Part shown: positions 1-12,006 of the stretch, piece after piece | Layout: each line of letters starts with the position of its first letter | Numbering within the stretch: the first letter of the stretch is position 1 | Assembly (NCBI GenBank): GCA_032173965.1 | Contig: CM063285.1 | Location: 22,727,660-22,791,659 of the forward strand | Origin: Sitta carolinensis | Lineage: Eukaryota; Chordata; Aves; Passeriformes; Sittidae | Direction: 5' to 3' | DNA length: 64,000 nucleotides | Translations under genes and position numbers: made by a program | Notes under the pieces: model-generated | Told to the model about the DNA's origin: nothing | Seen by the model: the letters and a program-made list of their open reading frames with translations, nothing else | Database searches by the model: none

Positions 1-328
1 ATCTTCCACTCAACTCGCAACAGCAACACAACAACAAAAAAAGGTAAAAGATGAAGAAACTGTTAATGAAAGCAACTTTCTGTCTCCTAGAAGGGAGGAT
101 AAACCTGAGCCTGTACAGTTTCAGAACACAGCTTGTTCTGTTCCTGGCACATGCAATGATCCATCTTTAGGAGTTTCTATGCTTGCAGTAAGTGAGACAG
201 GAGGAATGCTAAGAGACAGCACTTCTGACACTTAAGAGCTAAGTCAACCATCTGTCTATACTGATACCAACCATGCATCAGAATATTTTTCTATTGCTGA
301 AGATAAAACGTCTGAAGAAAATCAGATA
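1..328 (+). pseudogene. Coding-like frame cut by the window edge and broken by one stop
   Basis: Reading from base 2, the frame is open for 77 codons to a TAA at 233-235. It then stays open for another 31 codons in the same frame, to a TGA at 329. The residues are hydrophilic and rich in Ser, Glu, Asp and Thr, like a disordered region (for example VNESNFLSPRRED and later EYFSIAEDKTSEEN). I do not recognise the family. It could be the last exon of a + strand gene ending at 235, a pseudogene with one nonsense change, or an internal exon using the good donor-like GTAAGT at 188-193. The start lies outside the window. Confidence 0.35.
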
Positions 329-3300
329 TGAAGAGAGACTGAAAAGGAAAATAAGCTGGAATAAAATAAATGCTACTTAACACATTAAAAGGTGGGGATA
401 CCTGTGATTTTAGAGCTTCTCCCTGCTTCTTGCCAAAAAAGGTATCTCTGTGTTGGAAATATAACTGCTTGTGAGCAGTACAATGCCGTAAAGTGATTTT
501 TATAGTATTAGTCACAAACTCAAGAAACAACCAAAAATGTCATATCTGGCTCAAGACCAAAGCATAGCTGTAGATGCTGCATCTTCAAGAATGCAAACCT
601 TCTGGGGAATGTTTGGGTGATGGGGAACTGAGGTGTCCTAGAAAGCGAGTTGGGTGAAGCCTCAGTGGCAGGAGGCAGTGAATTGCTGTCTGTGTTCAGC
701 AGCACTTGTGCTTAAATGGGTAAGAGAACAGCCAAGAGCATTCACCTCACAGGCAGGGAGGGAGGAGAGCCACAACAAAAATAAAGGATATTGAAGGTGT
801 TACTAGAAATCGTTTTGCTTATCTCCCCGTGGCTGTTTCCTTTTCTGTGATGTGTTTATTGCATGTTGAAGGTGTAAGTTCAAGTGTAATTCCGATAATT
901 TCTCTTGCGCTTTTGAAATGGAAGCAGTATTAGTGTTCTTGTTTTACACTGCAGAAGGGTGTCAGCTACACTTCTGAAGCACTGCCTTCAGGGAAAAGAA
1001 ACATCACAATTAAATTTCAGCTCTTTTTGGCAACAGTTTGGTAATACTGGACAGATTAACTTGCTGTTTCATTGAAAGCTTTTGGAGAGCCTAGCTTTTA
1101 AAACACAAAAATTTTCTTTTAAAATCTGTGTGTAATGCCAAGAAAAAAGGAAAACAGCACTTCTCAGTATATGTGTTAATGATTTAGAACTCTTGGAAAT
1201 TTTAGTCTGAAAATAGATACAAAGTAAGGTGTGAAAGATCATATTTTCTGCTTTGCTGGCCATTTTGTTGGATCCAAGAGATAACTGTGCTTTAGTTATT
1301 GGAATATACAGACAGTAGTACTGTTTCAAATAAAACTATTTTGTTTACTGTTCATGCTTCAGCAAAAGCTGAAGGCTTAAAGGCTAGGCTTTAAAGAACT
1401 TCTGTATTAGACAGATACGTCAATTAGAAAGTATTAAATCAAAATGCAAAATATTTAATATTCCTTCAGAAGTTTTCACTGATGACTAGAAAAATCAGTA
1501 ATCTGCAAATTACCTCTGTAACTGTAAGAAAAATATTGCTTAGATTTAAATCTCTGCAGTATTTACTAGTATACTTACTGTGACATAATGCTTAGAGAAA
1601 CTATTCTTGTTTCAGGAAATGTTGACCTAATTTCATTTTTGTTCAGTTATTTGCCTCATTTTTTCTGTGGCAGTGCATTCCTTTATTAAATGTGCTGAAA
1701 AAAATAGTTTCTAGTATTTAAAACAGTAATACTACTTTTCTGTCTGCATTGTAGTAAGGAAGGTGGTGAAAATTCTCTTTATGGTTAGTCTTTTAGTTCT
1801 TGATGTTCATCTCTTAAATCTTACTGTATTTCAGTTTTTTCCTAATGTTTTTTCTGTCATTATGTCTAGACATTCTTGTCATGTTCTGCATGTGTAGGAG
1901 AGAAATGTTAATTCAAATCACTGGAAGATAAAGGCTGAGGAAGAGGATAATGGCAGAGTGTCACAGGTGGAAGTTGGTCTCACTCTAATAAAAGCAAGAA
2001 AAATTGAACAGTTTTAGAGTCAGATGATAGACCTGTAAAATTCTTTGCCAGAAAGTTGCAGAAAATGTTTTTCTTTTACTCTGACAAAAAAATTCTTAAT
2101 GAGCTAGCGTTAATCAGAAACTATAAAAAGTTTCTGAAGCTTACATATTTTCAACCTGTCTCCTGGTAATTTCTCTTATTTCATGAGAGTTTGATAAAGT
2201 TAAACTTCCATGCAGATATTATATTGTCTCTTAATGAAAAGGCACCATCATAGACTCATAAAGCAAATAGACTACTATATACTACCTTGAAAGTAGAAGT
2301 TGTGGTTGTGAGGGTTTGCTACAGTCCTAGGGCTGATTTTCAAGCATTGTTGTCCAAGTGCCTTATAGCTCAGCATTCAGGTTTTACAGGGTAGGTAAGG
2401 GTCACACAGAAACCCCCTCCAACAAGATACTTGCCCAATCCCTTGGCCATACTACGCTGACCTAGAAGAGAGCCCTTCCCCTGTTCCCTGAAAATCGTGA
2501 GGTACAGAATAACATCTGGGTCTCAGGCATGCCTCTTCCTGACTACTGTAAAAATTAATCCTGCCCTGGCTGAAAGCTGGACAGTCAGTGATATTGGACG
2601 AACAGCAGAGCTAATTCAAAGAAATGGGATTCAGAGTTGTCCTTAATGCTTATTTTGCTTATTATTATAGAGAATAGCTTATACCACTATCTTGGTCATC
2701 GTCATAAATTTGTGTGGCAGTGAGGACTGATGTCAAAGCCTCACTTTCCTAGGTTATATAAACTTAGGTATGTGTGTATATTTTTCAGCTTATAGGTAAA
2801 CAGGCAGTGTTAAAGTGAAGTATTCATCTGAAAATTCTGCTGAGAGCTTTGCTCTTCCAAAAAAACCCACAAGCTAACAAGGACAAAAAACCAAACAGAA
2901 ATTTAAAAATAACAAAACAAAAACAAAAATCCCAAACAAAACCAGGAAATAAACTAAAGCATCAAGGAAATAATGTATTTTACTAAACTCTGTGATTTGT
3001 TTTACACAATTCTGTATCTTTCTGATTCCTTAAGATACGAGAGGTAAAAAATGAAGCAGTTTTACATATGGTTGGGAAATTTTATTAATCAAACTTTGAA
3101 CTCTGCTATACCAGTATAATGCCCTCTTTGTATTTCAGATGTTGTAAACTAAATCTGCAAGCCAGTTTGAAAGCTTTTATAGTGGTTCATTAAGATACTA
3201 TTCCATGATTTAATAGAAACCTTGGAAAACAGTTAAAACTATTTTTTTATAATTGCTAAAGTACTTGTTGAGCATACTTAACAAAGGAGCTGAGAGTTTC

Positions 3301-4486
3301 TGGTGCTGTCCTACTGAGAGGCTAATCTCTCCGGTTGTCAGAACTGTCATATTTGTTCAATATATATATGAGAACTACATTGATGTATATGTCACTGCCT
3401 GGCAGAAAAGTGCAACTGAAAGATAAAGTCCAATTATTCATTTTTGTATCTATTAAAAAAACACAATTTATTAAAAAGAATTGTTTAGTTGACATTAGAG
3501 CTGCTAAAATGTTAATTTGTAAAGTTTAACTTCCTATAGCAAATTTTGCATTATGTTGTATTTTTGGTTTGTTTGTTACTGTATTATTTGTTATTAACTA
3601 AAGCTTTATTCTGAAATTGTACTTGATAAATCTAGTGACTTTCTAATTTAAAGACTGCTGATCTCTGTGGTAAGAGTGTTGAGTACTGCTGCTTTGGTTG
3701 GTTTTTGTTCTTCAGATAACATACTTCAGTTTCTCATAATGGTTTTCTACCAGCTGTTTAAATGCCAGCAGAACATTATTATTTGGATCATCACAGTTCA
3801 CTCAGACTTGTTCTGGTTTAATAAAAAAAAAAGAGCATCATTCCCTTTTAAGTTGCTTTAAAAATGTAGTATATATTAAATTTGTGCTTTTTACCATACA
3901 TCACCCCAAGAGACTTAATAAGGATTGAAAAATCCTCGAGTGCATAGTAAGCATCTCCTTCATTTAACCCAAAGAAAAAAAATCAAATAGATATTCACTA
4001 GAACTGTTTCATTGTTAATAAACCCTATTGTGTGGGTTGGGTAAGGATGCAGAGAGCATTCGGCATGATCTCAAATACTGACACAGTAGTTTCTTGGGAT
4101 CACTGCAGCACAGAAATAAGCTTAAACTAATAATGCTGCAGAGGCTCATGTTTCTATAATTATATTGAGCATATAAGACTCATGAGTAATATTAGAAAAG
4201 ATTATTTATTAATCTTATATTGAGAACATGGTATCAGCTGTTTGAATAACCTGTTGCAAGCTAAACTGGAACACTGCAGACAAATCTGCTGGCTAAATTG
4301 AGCAGGAGATTGTGTGAGCTTCCTCTCAATGCTGAAGACCCTATGTTTTGCAGAGATGACCGCTAACTGCTGAAAAGGAACTTAATAAACTCAGTTCCTA
4401 GTAATTAAGAATATCACTTGTATTTTTTTTTAATACAGTCAAACAATATTTTGTTGAATATTTTGTCGAAATACTGGAATTACAGG
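329..4486. other. Intergenic stretch with no supported gene
   Basis: I see AT-rich sequence with scattered stops in all frames and only short chance ORFs. A strand-biased A/C-rich low-complexity tract lies at about 2860-2945. No splice-bounded coding segment was found. Confidence 0.5.
2860..2945. repeat. A/C-rich low-complexity tract
   Basis: Runs of A are interrupted almost only by C (AAAAC, CCAAAC, ACAAAA types). This looks like a decayed poly-A or (AAAC)n-like tract. A second, similar tract lies at 37225-37380. Confidence 0.6.
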
Positions 4487-4545
4487 TTTTGGGCAGGAAA
4501 GGACCTTAAGGGCCATCTAGTCAATCACCTAGGTTGGTGCAGTCT
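4487..4545 (-). mobile_element. CR1-type 3' tail remnant, antisense
   Basis: The + strand reads GGCAGGAAAGGACCTTAAGG and then a CCATCTAGTC-like segment. This is the reverse complement of the familiar avian CR1 3' end (a GATGATCTTTAAGGTCC-type sequence). It abuts a sense CR1 fragment that starts at about 4550, so two insertions or an inversion are likely. Confidence 0.45.
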
Positions 4546-4549
4546 TAGG

Positions 4550-5245
4550 CACAAATCCAGGCTGAGCAGAAAATGGACTGAGCCCTACAGAGAAGCACAC
4601 AGTTTATGAAAAACTCAACACAAGCCAGCAATGTGCACTCACAGCCCAGAAAGCCAGTGAAATCCTAGTCTGCATCAAGAGAAGTGTGACCAGCAGGTCG
4701 AGGTAACTGATTCTCCCCTTTTGTGAGATCCCACCTCCAGTAGAGCATCCAGCTCTGGTGTCCCCACAGTCCTCAATAGGGGAAGGACATGGAAATGTTG
4801 GAGCAAATCCAAAGAAGGGCCATGAAGTTAAGTGGAGTGGATTGCCTCCCCTGTAAAGAGAGGCTGAGAAAGTTGGGTCTGTTCAGTCTGGAGAAGAGAG
4901 TTCCATGGAAGCAACCTTCCAGTATCTGAAGGAGGTCTACAGGGAAGCTGGAGAGGGACACCATTGGGAAATGTCGTGATGGGACAAGGGGGCATGGCTT
5001 CAAACTGCAATAGTAGTAGGTTTGATTAGGGAGAAATGCATTACTGTGAGGGTGGTGGGACACTGGAACAGGATGTCCAGAGAAGTGGAGGATGCCCAGT
5101 CCTCAAAAGTCTTCAAGGCTAGGTTGGATGGCGCTTTGAGCAACCTCGTTTAGTGGGAGGTGTCCCTGCTTATGGCAGGGGGGTTGAAAAAAGATAATCT
5201 TTATGGTCCCATTCCAACTGGACCATTACAGAATTCTGTAGTCTC
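4550..5245 (+). mobile_element. CR1 LINE, 5'-truncated, sense orientation
   Basis: This matches the remembered avian CR1 3' portion along its length. It includes GTGTGACCAGCAGGTCGAGG, a 'TCCACCTCCAGTAGAGCATCC'-like block, AAGAAGGGCCATGAAG, GGCTGAGAAAGTTGGG, CTGTTCAGTCTGGAGAAGAG and GGACACTGGAACAGGATGTC. It ends in the diagnostic tail TGGTCCCATTCCAACTGGAC followed by an ATTCTGTA-like end. It is diverged and contains many stops, so it cannot encode reverse transcriptase. The exact 5' edge is uncertain. Confidence 0.85.
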
Positions 5246-5324
5246 GACTCCTCTGCTGTGGGCATGGACATCTTTCCTTAGGCCAGAACAAGGGGTATCT
5301 CTCAGGTCTCTCAGCCCCCTTGGG

Positions 5325-5535
5325 ACTGGGGCTCATCAGTGCCTTTTATCAGTGACATCCGGGGCACCAAGCACACCCTCAGTACATTTGGGGGACAGGA
5401 AGCTGAGCAGGGCAGGAGCACCACAGATTGATGGCATCATCCAGAGGCACCTGAACAAGCTTGAGAAGCGGGATGAGAACCTTATGAGGTTCCACAAGGC
5501 CAGTGGATTGCACTGGGTCAGTGCAATCCCTGACT
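5325..5535 (+). mobile_element. CR1 LINE internal fragment, sense orientation
   Basis: The block with CACCCTCAGTACATTTGGGG, then GGCACCTGAACAAGCTTGAG and GAACCTTATGAGGTTCCACA, corresponds to a CR1 region that normally lies upstream of the part seen at 4550-5245. Here it lies downstream of that part. The two pieces are therefore separate insertions or a rearranged element, not one continuous copy. Confidence 0.7.
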
Positions 5536-5697
5536 CATGGATTCTTCCAGGTCAGAAGGGACCTCCAAGTCCCTCAGTTTAGCATTGCCTCCCCAGCTGC
5601 TCCCACCACCTCCAGAACCAGCACTTGGTTGGCCCTTGGGGCTTTCCCATGCCCTTGCCCATTTCCAGGAGTGCTGGCCAGAGGGGAAGAATAGCCT

Positions 5698-6444
5698 GTG
5701 CCTCTCCCCCACAGCCCCTCTGGGCAGCATATCCAGCTGCAGTGCACCAGCTCTGCTGGGGAATGTCTTTCCAGAACAAAGAAATCAACAGCTGTAGCAA
5801 TAATAGCAATGTATACCTATGTGGTCCCTTGGCCAGTTTTTCCTGATTTCTACCATTGTGTAATAAGAACTTTTTATGATGATAAAACTAGGCCTGAAGG
5901 GAAATCATATGTTCAATCTACTGATCCAAAGGAAAAAACCCCAACTTTCTGGTCTTTGCTCAGACCTGGGTCACTGAACAATACAGATTTAAATATAAGC
6001 AACCAAAAGGATAGGATTATTTTCAGCCTGGATCATGCCAGTGTTCCAGCCCTATACTTTTGTACTGATACAAGCATCAGTATAACTACGTTTACACTTG
6101 CAGCTGATGAGCAGCAGAGGGAGGAAGAGCTGCAATCTATCTCCCCCACTACACACAATGCATTTGATAGTGAAATACAAGTTAGTGTGACATGTGAGCT
6201 GATACAGTTTATTGCCGCTGCTGGGAATACTTCATTTTATAATACCACTACTTCAGCTCTTTCACTCCATTTCCACGTTTTTACACTCTCAACTACACAG
6301 CTTCATCCCTTTTTTAGTTTAGTTTCTGTCACTCATTTGCTAATTCAACTCACTAAGATTGTAGAAAATTATTCACATCTTTCTTGGGTTAGTTCTCTCT
6401 TGCAAGAGAGAAAAATTCATAAATTTTTCTCAATGTGGAGCTAG
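5698..6444 (+). other. Unexplained 248-codon open frame
   Basis: The frame opens at 5698 (ATG 5806 is a later alternative start) and ends in TAG at 6442-6444. A frame this long is unusual in AT-rich non-coding DNA. The translation is Ser/Thr-rich, with five N-X-S/T sequons (such as NNT, NIS, NTS, NTT and NYS). It shows no clear signal peptide, and the only hydrophobic stretch is short and near the C-terminus. The first 40 codons overlap GC-richer sequence next to the CR1 fragment. I recognise no family and saw no flanking splice sites. Chance openness, an old retroelement remnant and a lineage-specific gene all remain possible. Confidence 0.25.
6393..6412. repeat. 20-bp perfect palindrome
   Basis: TTCTCTCTTGCAAGAGAGAA equals its own reverse complement. 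It lies inside the 5698-6444 open frame. No function is evident. Confidence 0.7.
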
Positions 6445-6760
6445 ACAAGTACTAGAGCCAGCATGAGATGGGGCAGCTCATACAGCTGGTACAGGAGAGG
6501 AAAGAGAGTGGAGAAGGAGAGAATCAAAACTAGGGTGACCGTTTCTTGCCCCAGCAAACTGTTAGAATGTCTTCACTTGGTCTCTGATGGTACTCTTCAG
6601 AAATCTACAGGAAAAAAAGTATTTGTAAAGATGCTTACTTTCCCATTTATAACAGTGGTAACTGTAGGGATGGAGGATGCAGACAAACATGACATGAAAT
6701 TAAAAAAACAGAAATAAGTGCCTAAACTTAGATGCAAATATTTAGAAACATAACTGTATG

Positions 6761-6766
6761 TTTAAT
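6761..6766 (-). terminator. Candidate polyadenylation signal ATTAAA for the minus-strand gene
   Basis: The + strand TTTAAT reads ATTAAA on the minus strand, about 40 bases past the TAA at 6805-6807. The spacing is short but possible. A canonical AATAAA on the minus strand also occurs at 6208-6213 and could serve instead. Confidence 0.3.
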
Positions 6767-6804
6767 ATGACTTCAAAAGATACTAGTATTTGAATTAAAG
6801 CTGT

Positions 6805-6960
6805 TTAGTTTTCCCTCTTCAGTCTAACACTGTAAGTATTATCTACTTTGTTGGTATTTTCTGTTTTCTCCTTCCTTTCTTTGGAATCTGACAGCAAATT
6901 GGAGATTTCTTCTTCTTTTGTCTCAGCATATTGCCACTCTCTCTTTATTGTAGTAACGAT
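6805..6960 (-). CDS. Last coding exon of the putative minus-strand gene
   Basis: On the minus strand a polypyrimidine run and TTTTTTTAG precede 6960. The exon then gives 51 codons in phase 0 and a TAA at 6807-6805. The peptide starts IVTTIKREWQYAETKEEE and ends SVRLKREN. It is lysine- and glutamate-rich with one tryptophan, unlike random AT-rich translation. The phase matches the end of the exon at 9881-9939. Confidence 0.6.
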   Translation of the reverse strand: MVTTIKREWQYAETKEEEISNLLSDSKERKEKTENTNKVDNTYSVRLKREN

Positions 6961-9900
6961 CTAAAAAAATAGAATATAATACAATATATTATATATAGAA
7001 TATATATACACAGAATATAATCTGTATTAGTTTACTAGATTTAATATATCTATACAAACTTGGAAACCTCTTTAAAATGGCAACAAGAACTAGTACAGAA
7101 TCCACAGGTCAAAGGGTGATGTTATGCCACTAAGAAACACATTTTTTATTTTCATTTGTCTAACAGCCATTGGAAAACATAAGTTTAACAGTATGTAAAT
7201 GGATACGGATATGGACCAAAATGTTTTCCTCATATATGTAGTTTGTGTCCAACTCCTTGCCCTGAACAGGACATTCCAAAAATCACACACTTTCCAGATG
7301 CTTCTTTAACTCAGACAAGGCTTGGTGCTGTGACCCCTTCCCTGAGAAGCCTATTCAGTGCCCAACCACTTCCAGGTGTGAAACTTTTTCCTGTTATCCA
7401 ACCTAAACCTGCCCTGACTCAGCTTCATGGTGTTTTCTCAAGTCCTGTCACTGGTTACCACAGAGAAGAGATCAGTGCCTGCCCTCTCACAAGGAAGTTG
7501 TAACTGCAATGAGGTCTCAATCACTTCTTCTCCAGGCTGAACAAACCAAGTGACATCAGCTACTTCTCATACAGCTTCCCCTCCAGACCCTTCACCATCT
7601 TTGTTGGCCTCCTTCTGACTCTAATGGCTTCATGTCTTTTTTTTATATTGTGGCATCCCAAACTGCACACAATGCTTGAGGTGAGGCCATCCAGTGCCGG
7701 ACAATCCTGGCTGGCCATGCTGTGCCTCAAGCACCCCAGGACACGGCTGGTCCTCCTGGCTGCCAGGGCACAATGACTCAAATTCAACTTACCACTGACC
7801 AGGACCCCCAGGTCATTTTCCATGGTGCTGCTCTTCAGACTCTTATTCCTCAGTCTGTGCATCCATCCAGGGTGTTTAGAGAGGTTTAAATCTCCTAAGT
7901 AGCTGCTGGCAATGCCCCTTTTTGCCTGATTGACTTCTGAGGGCTTCCAGGTCTGTGTGGGGCTTGTTTGTGTGTCCCTGAGTTCAGGAATCCCCCTGTA
8001 CATCTTGATATAATCCTCACTCCCAGACTTATCCCAGACTCAAGATTATCTTTGAACTTCATTTATTTCTTGTAATGCCAACATCTTCATGTGCACACCC
8101 ACAAACATAAATACATTAAATAAAATTCACAGTGTATAGTATTACCTGCCATGTATCTGAGTAGAAATGTTGAACCCTGGGATCTCTGTCATCCTCTCTT
8201 TTCAAAATGGGAAATGGCCTTGTGCTTCAAAAGAAATCGAGCTATCCCACAACAAAAGGAAATGTGGAGATACGTTTGAATGTGTTCTGGATTCTGTCCC
8301 TGCAAAGTACATCCCAGCATGAGAAAACAAACAGCTTATTTGGAGAAATGCCATACAAATTATTCAGATATCAGTGTAAGAAGAGTTAAGAAAAGTTTTA
8401 AAAAACAGCTGCACAAACCGAATGAATAAAAGAACAAGATGTGGTATCAACATAAAACACATACCAATATATCAGAAATTATCTGATATTCATTTAAGGA
8501 TTTCAGCACACATTGTGCTTTTCTCAAATATGGATACAATGCCCTGTATTCTATATACAGAGGTGGACATACAAAACACAAACTAATTCAAAAGGATTAC
8601 AAGTTTTGGATCTTCAAACTGGCCTTCAAAGCAATTCAAAAAGCCATTAGGGGAGCTGAAAGATATTTCCAGACAAATTTACATAAAAATTTATATCGTT
8701 GTAGACTAAGAGGGACAAGGCAAACTTCCCTCTTCAATGGGATCCTCTAATGATAAGATTAGATGATTAGTCATCTCAAAACTGACCCTCAATAGCTGAT
8801 TACCAGGGTATTCCATCTCAATTACAATGCAGTACTAGGTTGCATATAAAAATCCTATGTGTGGAGTAGATTTAATTAGGCAATACTGTAAAGAAAATCA
8901 CAACTAGTCTGCTAAGCAGTATAAGCTTTTCTGAAAAGAAAAAAGCATAATTTAGAGAGAATATTATTGACATCATAATTTGGAAGTGAATGGGATTGCT
9001 GGAGAGTCATTCAAATCTGAACAAACTGCTGGAGGACACAAAAAAGTTTACACGCTTCACAGGGAAAATGCTTCTTGAGCACCACTATCTGATATGCACT
9101 CACCCCTGCTGTGCTAGGCATTTAAGAACATCTGCAAAAGGCAGCAATGTCATAGAATGATAATATAAAAGCAAGTCCTTAATTGAAAGCTTTTGATGCA
9201 CAATATGGCTATATACACACGTGATACAGTACTTCTACAGGTTTCTGTAAGGTTAATTAATTAGTACATCCAACAAATACTGTCCAATTAGAAGAGCAGT
9301 TGGTTAGGTAATTTCCTGCTGGGTTTTGCCCCATTGGAGCCTCCCCACCCTGATCTTTTGGCCCTAAATTTTATTATGTCTATGATGTATGGTGCAAAAG
9401 AAAGTGTCCTTGCTAGATTAAAAAGCAAGACTAAACAGAATTAGAAGGTAGCTCAATATGTGAGAAAGTGCTACTACTATGCTAAAGTGACAAAGTATTA
9501 GAAACTATACAGCTATACATTAAAATCTATAAAGCTACAGATACATAAAAAGGAAAAATCTTTATGCATCAGAACTACAGGCAATTATAAATAGTGGATC
9601 TCTGAATTTCACAGTTCTTGATTCTGCAATATAAGTATTTCTCTATCAGGGTTTTCAAATGTTACTTTCAGATTTCGAGAAAAGCAATATAACTATGCAG
9701 CAACAAATACATGTAGGAAAAATGTCAAAATGAAAAAATATTATATTATTATAATCTATGAATAATCCAAAGTGTTTGTCAAATTCTCAAATACTAAATA
9801 TCTATGGCATTTGGCAATCCTCTGACTATCTGTTGTCTCCAGTAAATCATGCTATTTATCCAGTGGAATGGATTCTTTACCCAGAGAATGGATTCTTCTC

Positions 9901-11963
9901 GTGCTTCAATAGTTATTCTTAGATCTTCTGTTCTTCTGCCTAGGGGGAAAAAAGACAAACAAACAAAACCCAACAGCCCTAATGATTGTCACACTCATTA
10001 ATTTTATTTTTAAGAAACATTCCCCTAATGGAAGAAACTCTCAAGAATCAGTGATTCTCACAGATGTCCCAATGTGTACAGAAATCAGCATACATTATAG
10101 GTGTACTTGAAAAAGAAAATGCATGCATGTTCTCTCTGCAAAAGTAAAGCATTCATTTTCCTATGATCTCCCACATCATTTTAGGCCTCCAGTCCTATAA
10201 ACCTTGGGCACCTGCTGATTTGGGTGAATAGTTACTGATGCCAGCCCGCCCTTAATTCAGTCATTGCTTCAGATGTAACTAGCTGTAGCTAGTGACTAGA
10301 TGTAACTGTCCCAGTTATTCTACACTAACTGATGATATTCTAACGTTTATCTGTTAGGTGATACAGCGCGAAAAAAAAAAAAAAAAAAAGGCTCCAAGAA
10401 CTTAGTATGCAGAAAAGTGGAAAATATTGGTATGAAAAGGTCAAACCAAAGGCTCCTGCAAGTTGTCTGTAATTCCCTTCCATTCCTAGACAGTATATCA
10501 GTGGGTTCATCAAAATTGCTCAAATCAAGCAGCTTCAACAGCCTCGAACTGAATGGCCTGGGGGTCTGGGCAATCACAAAATAGCACTGCATCACCTGCA
10601 CCAGGTCCTGCGCTCCTTGGCTGACACTGCTGAGGGGAATTACTAGGCAGAAGAGAGGCCATCGCACCCAGTGGATGCGTACCTCAATCAGGGACCTATT
10701 TACACCTTACTGTTCATCCTATGAAGAACATATGTTCATCATCTTAGCTAGGAATTTAGTAGAAACAGAATGTACTGAGATGTGCAAGCCTGACATAATA
10801 AGTAGATCCTCAGAAACCATAATATGGGTCTATTGTGTACTTTAGTATGTCGAAGCATTCTTTCCTCTTCTGCTACTCAGCTGGCCCAACATAATCTACA
10901 ATATACCTATCGTGAAAAATAACTTCTTACAAATGTCAGCTGATGTCAAGCTGATGAATTGCTGTTATGCCTAGAAAACTCCTCAAATACAGTATATGCT
11001 TCTTTCACAAACTAATTTCCTTCAGACCTTGTGGTCTGAGCTGTACACAAAACTCAGTATGAAAACTCCATTACAGGAGGCAAAGTTTATTAGTATGTTC
11101 TTCCCTAATCTTCAGAGTTAAATCCTGCCATCCCCTCCAAAGAAACCACAAAACCATTTACCTTTATCTAGGGATTGTTCTTTCTGCAGCTGAAACGAGA
11201 CTTTCTGCAGTACATTTCACAGAATTACTTTAGCATGTTTCAAGGAAACTTTTTACCTTATTTATTCCAGACCTAAAATTGTGTTTAATTCGGTTGTCAA
11301 TGGAAAGCTTTTTCAATTGTTTCCACTTTTTTTGCCCTATTCATCTTTCATCCTTTTCTGACTTTGTTCAATGATTTTGCTTTTAAATTCTATTTATTAA
11401 TCAAATTGCATATGAAGTATTTATGTAATTTTAGCTAAGAAATTATAAATGTCTTCCATAAATTCCAAGTTCATTGCTTTATAAACCTGATGTATATGTT
11501 CCATTTTCTCTCATATAAAATATTTACAAAACAAATCATCGTCAGTGCATATAGCACCAGTAGTTACCCAGTGGAAATGAAACATATCCATACACTGTGA
11601 AGAAAACATGTCCAAGGATAAAGTGATATTAAGGTTTTGAGAACCCTTTGATTTTTGTTCTGAGTAAAAAGACACAAATGTACTTTACCATATGAGTGGG
11701 TTAATAAAAAAAAACACACAAAGCAGCAGTGGTATTCCTTTGATTACCTCACATATTCAGTCTAAAATACTTTTTCTATCGTGTTATTCAAAGTTTTAAA
11801 AACAAATGTATATATTTTCACTCTGTATCAGCTACTAGAAAAAATACATTTAGAATAACCAATCATTTAAAATAAAAATATTAACCACTCATTTGGAAAT
11901 TATTATATTAATAATAATAATAATAAAAAAACAATAATAACAATAACAATAACAATAATAATA

Positions 11964-12006
<43 letters not shown>

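Noticed and set aside
5160..5582. + strand 140-codon frame
   Set aside because: It spans two CR1 fragments and has no independent coding evidence.
7560..8003. Minus-strand 147-codon frame
   Set aside because: It is translated CR1 3' sequence, outside the reverse transcriptase reading frame.
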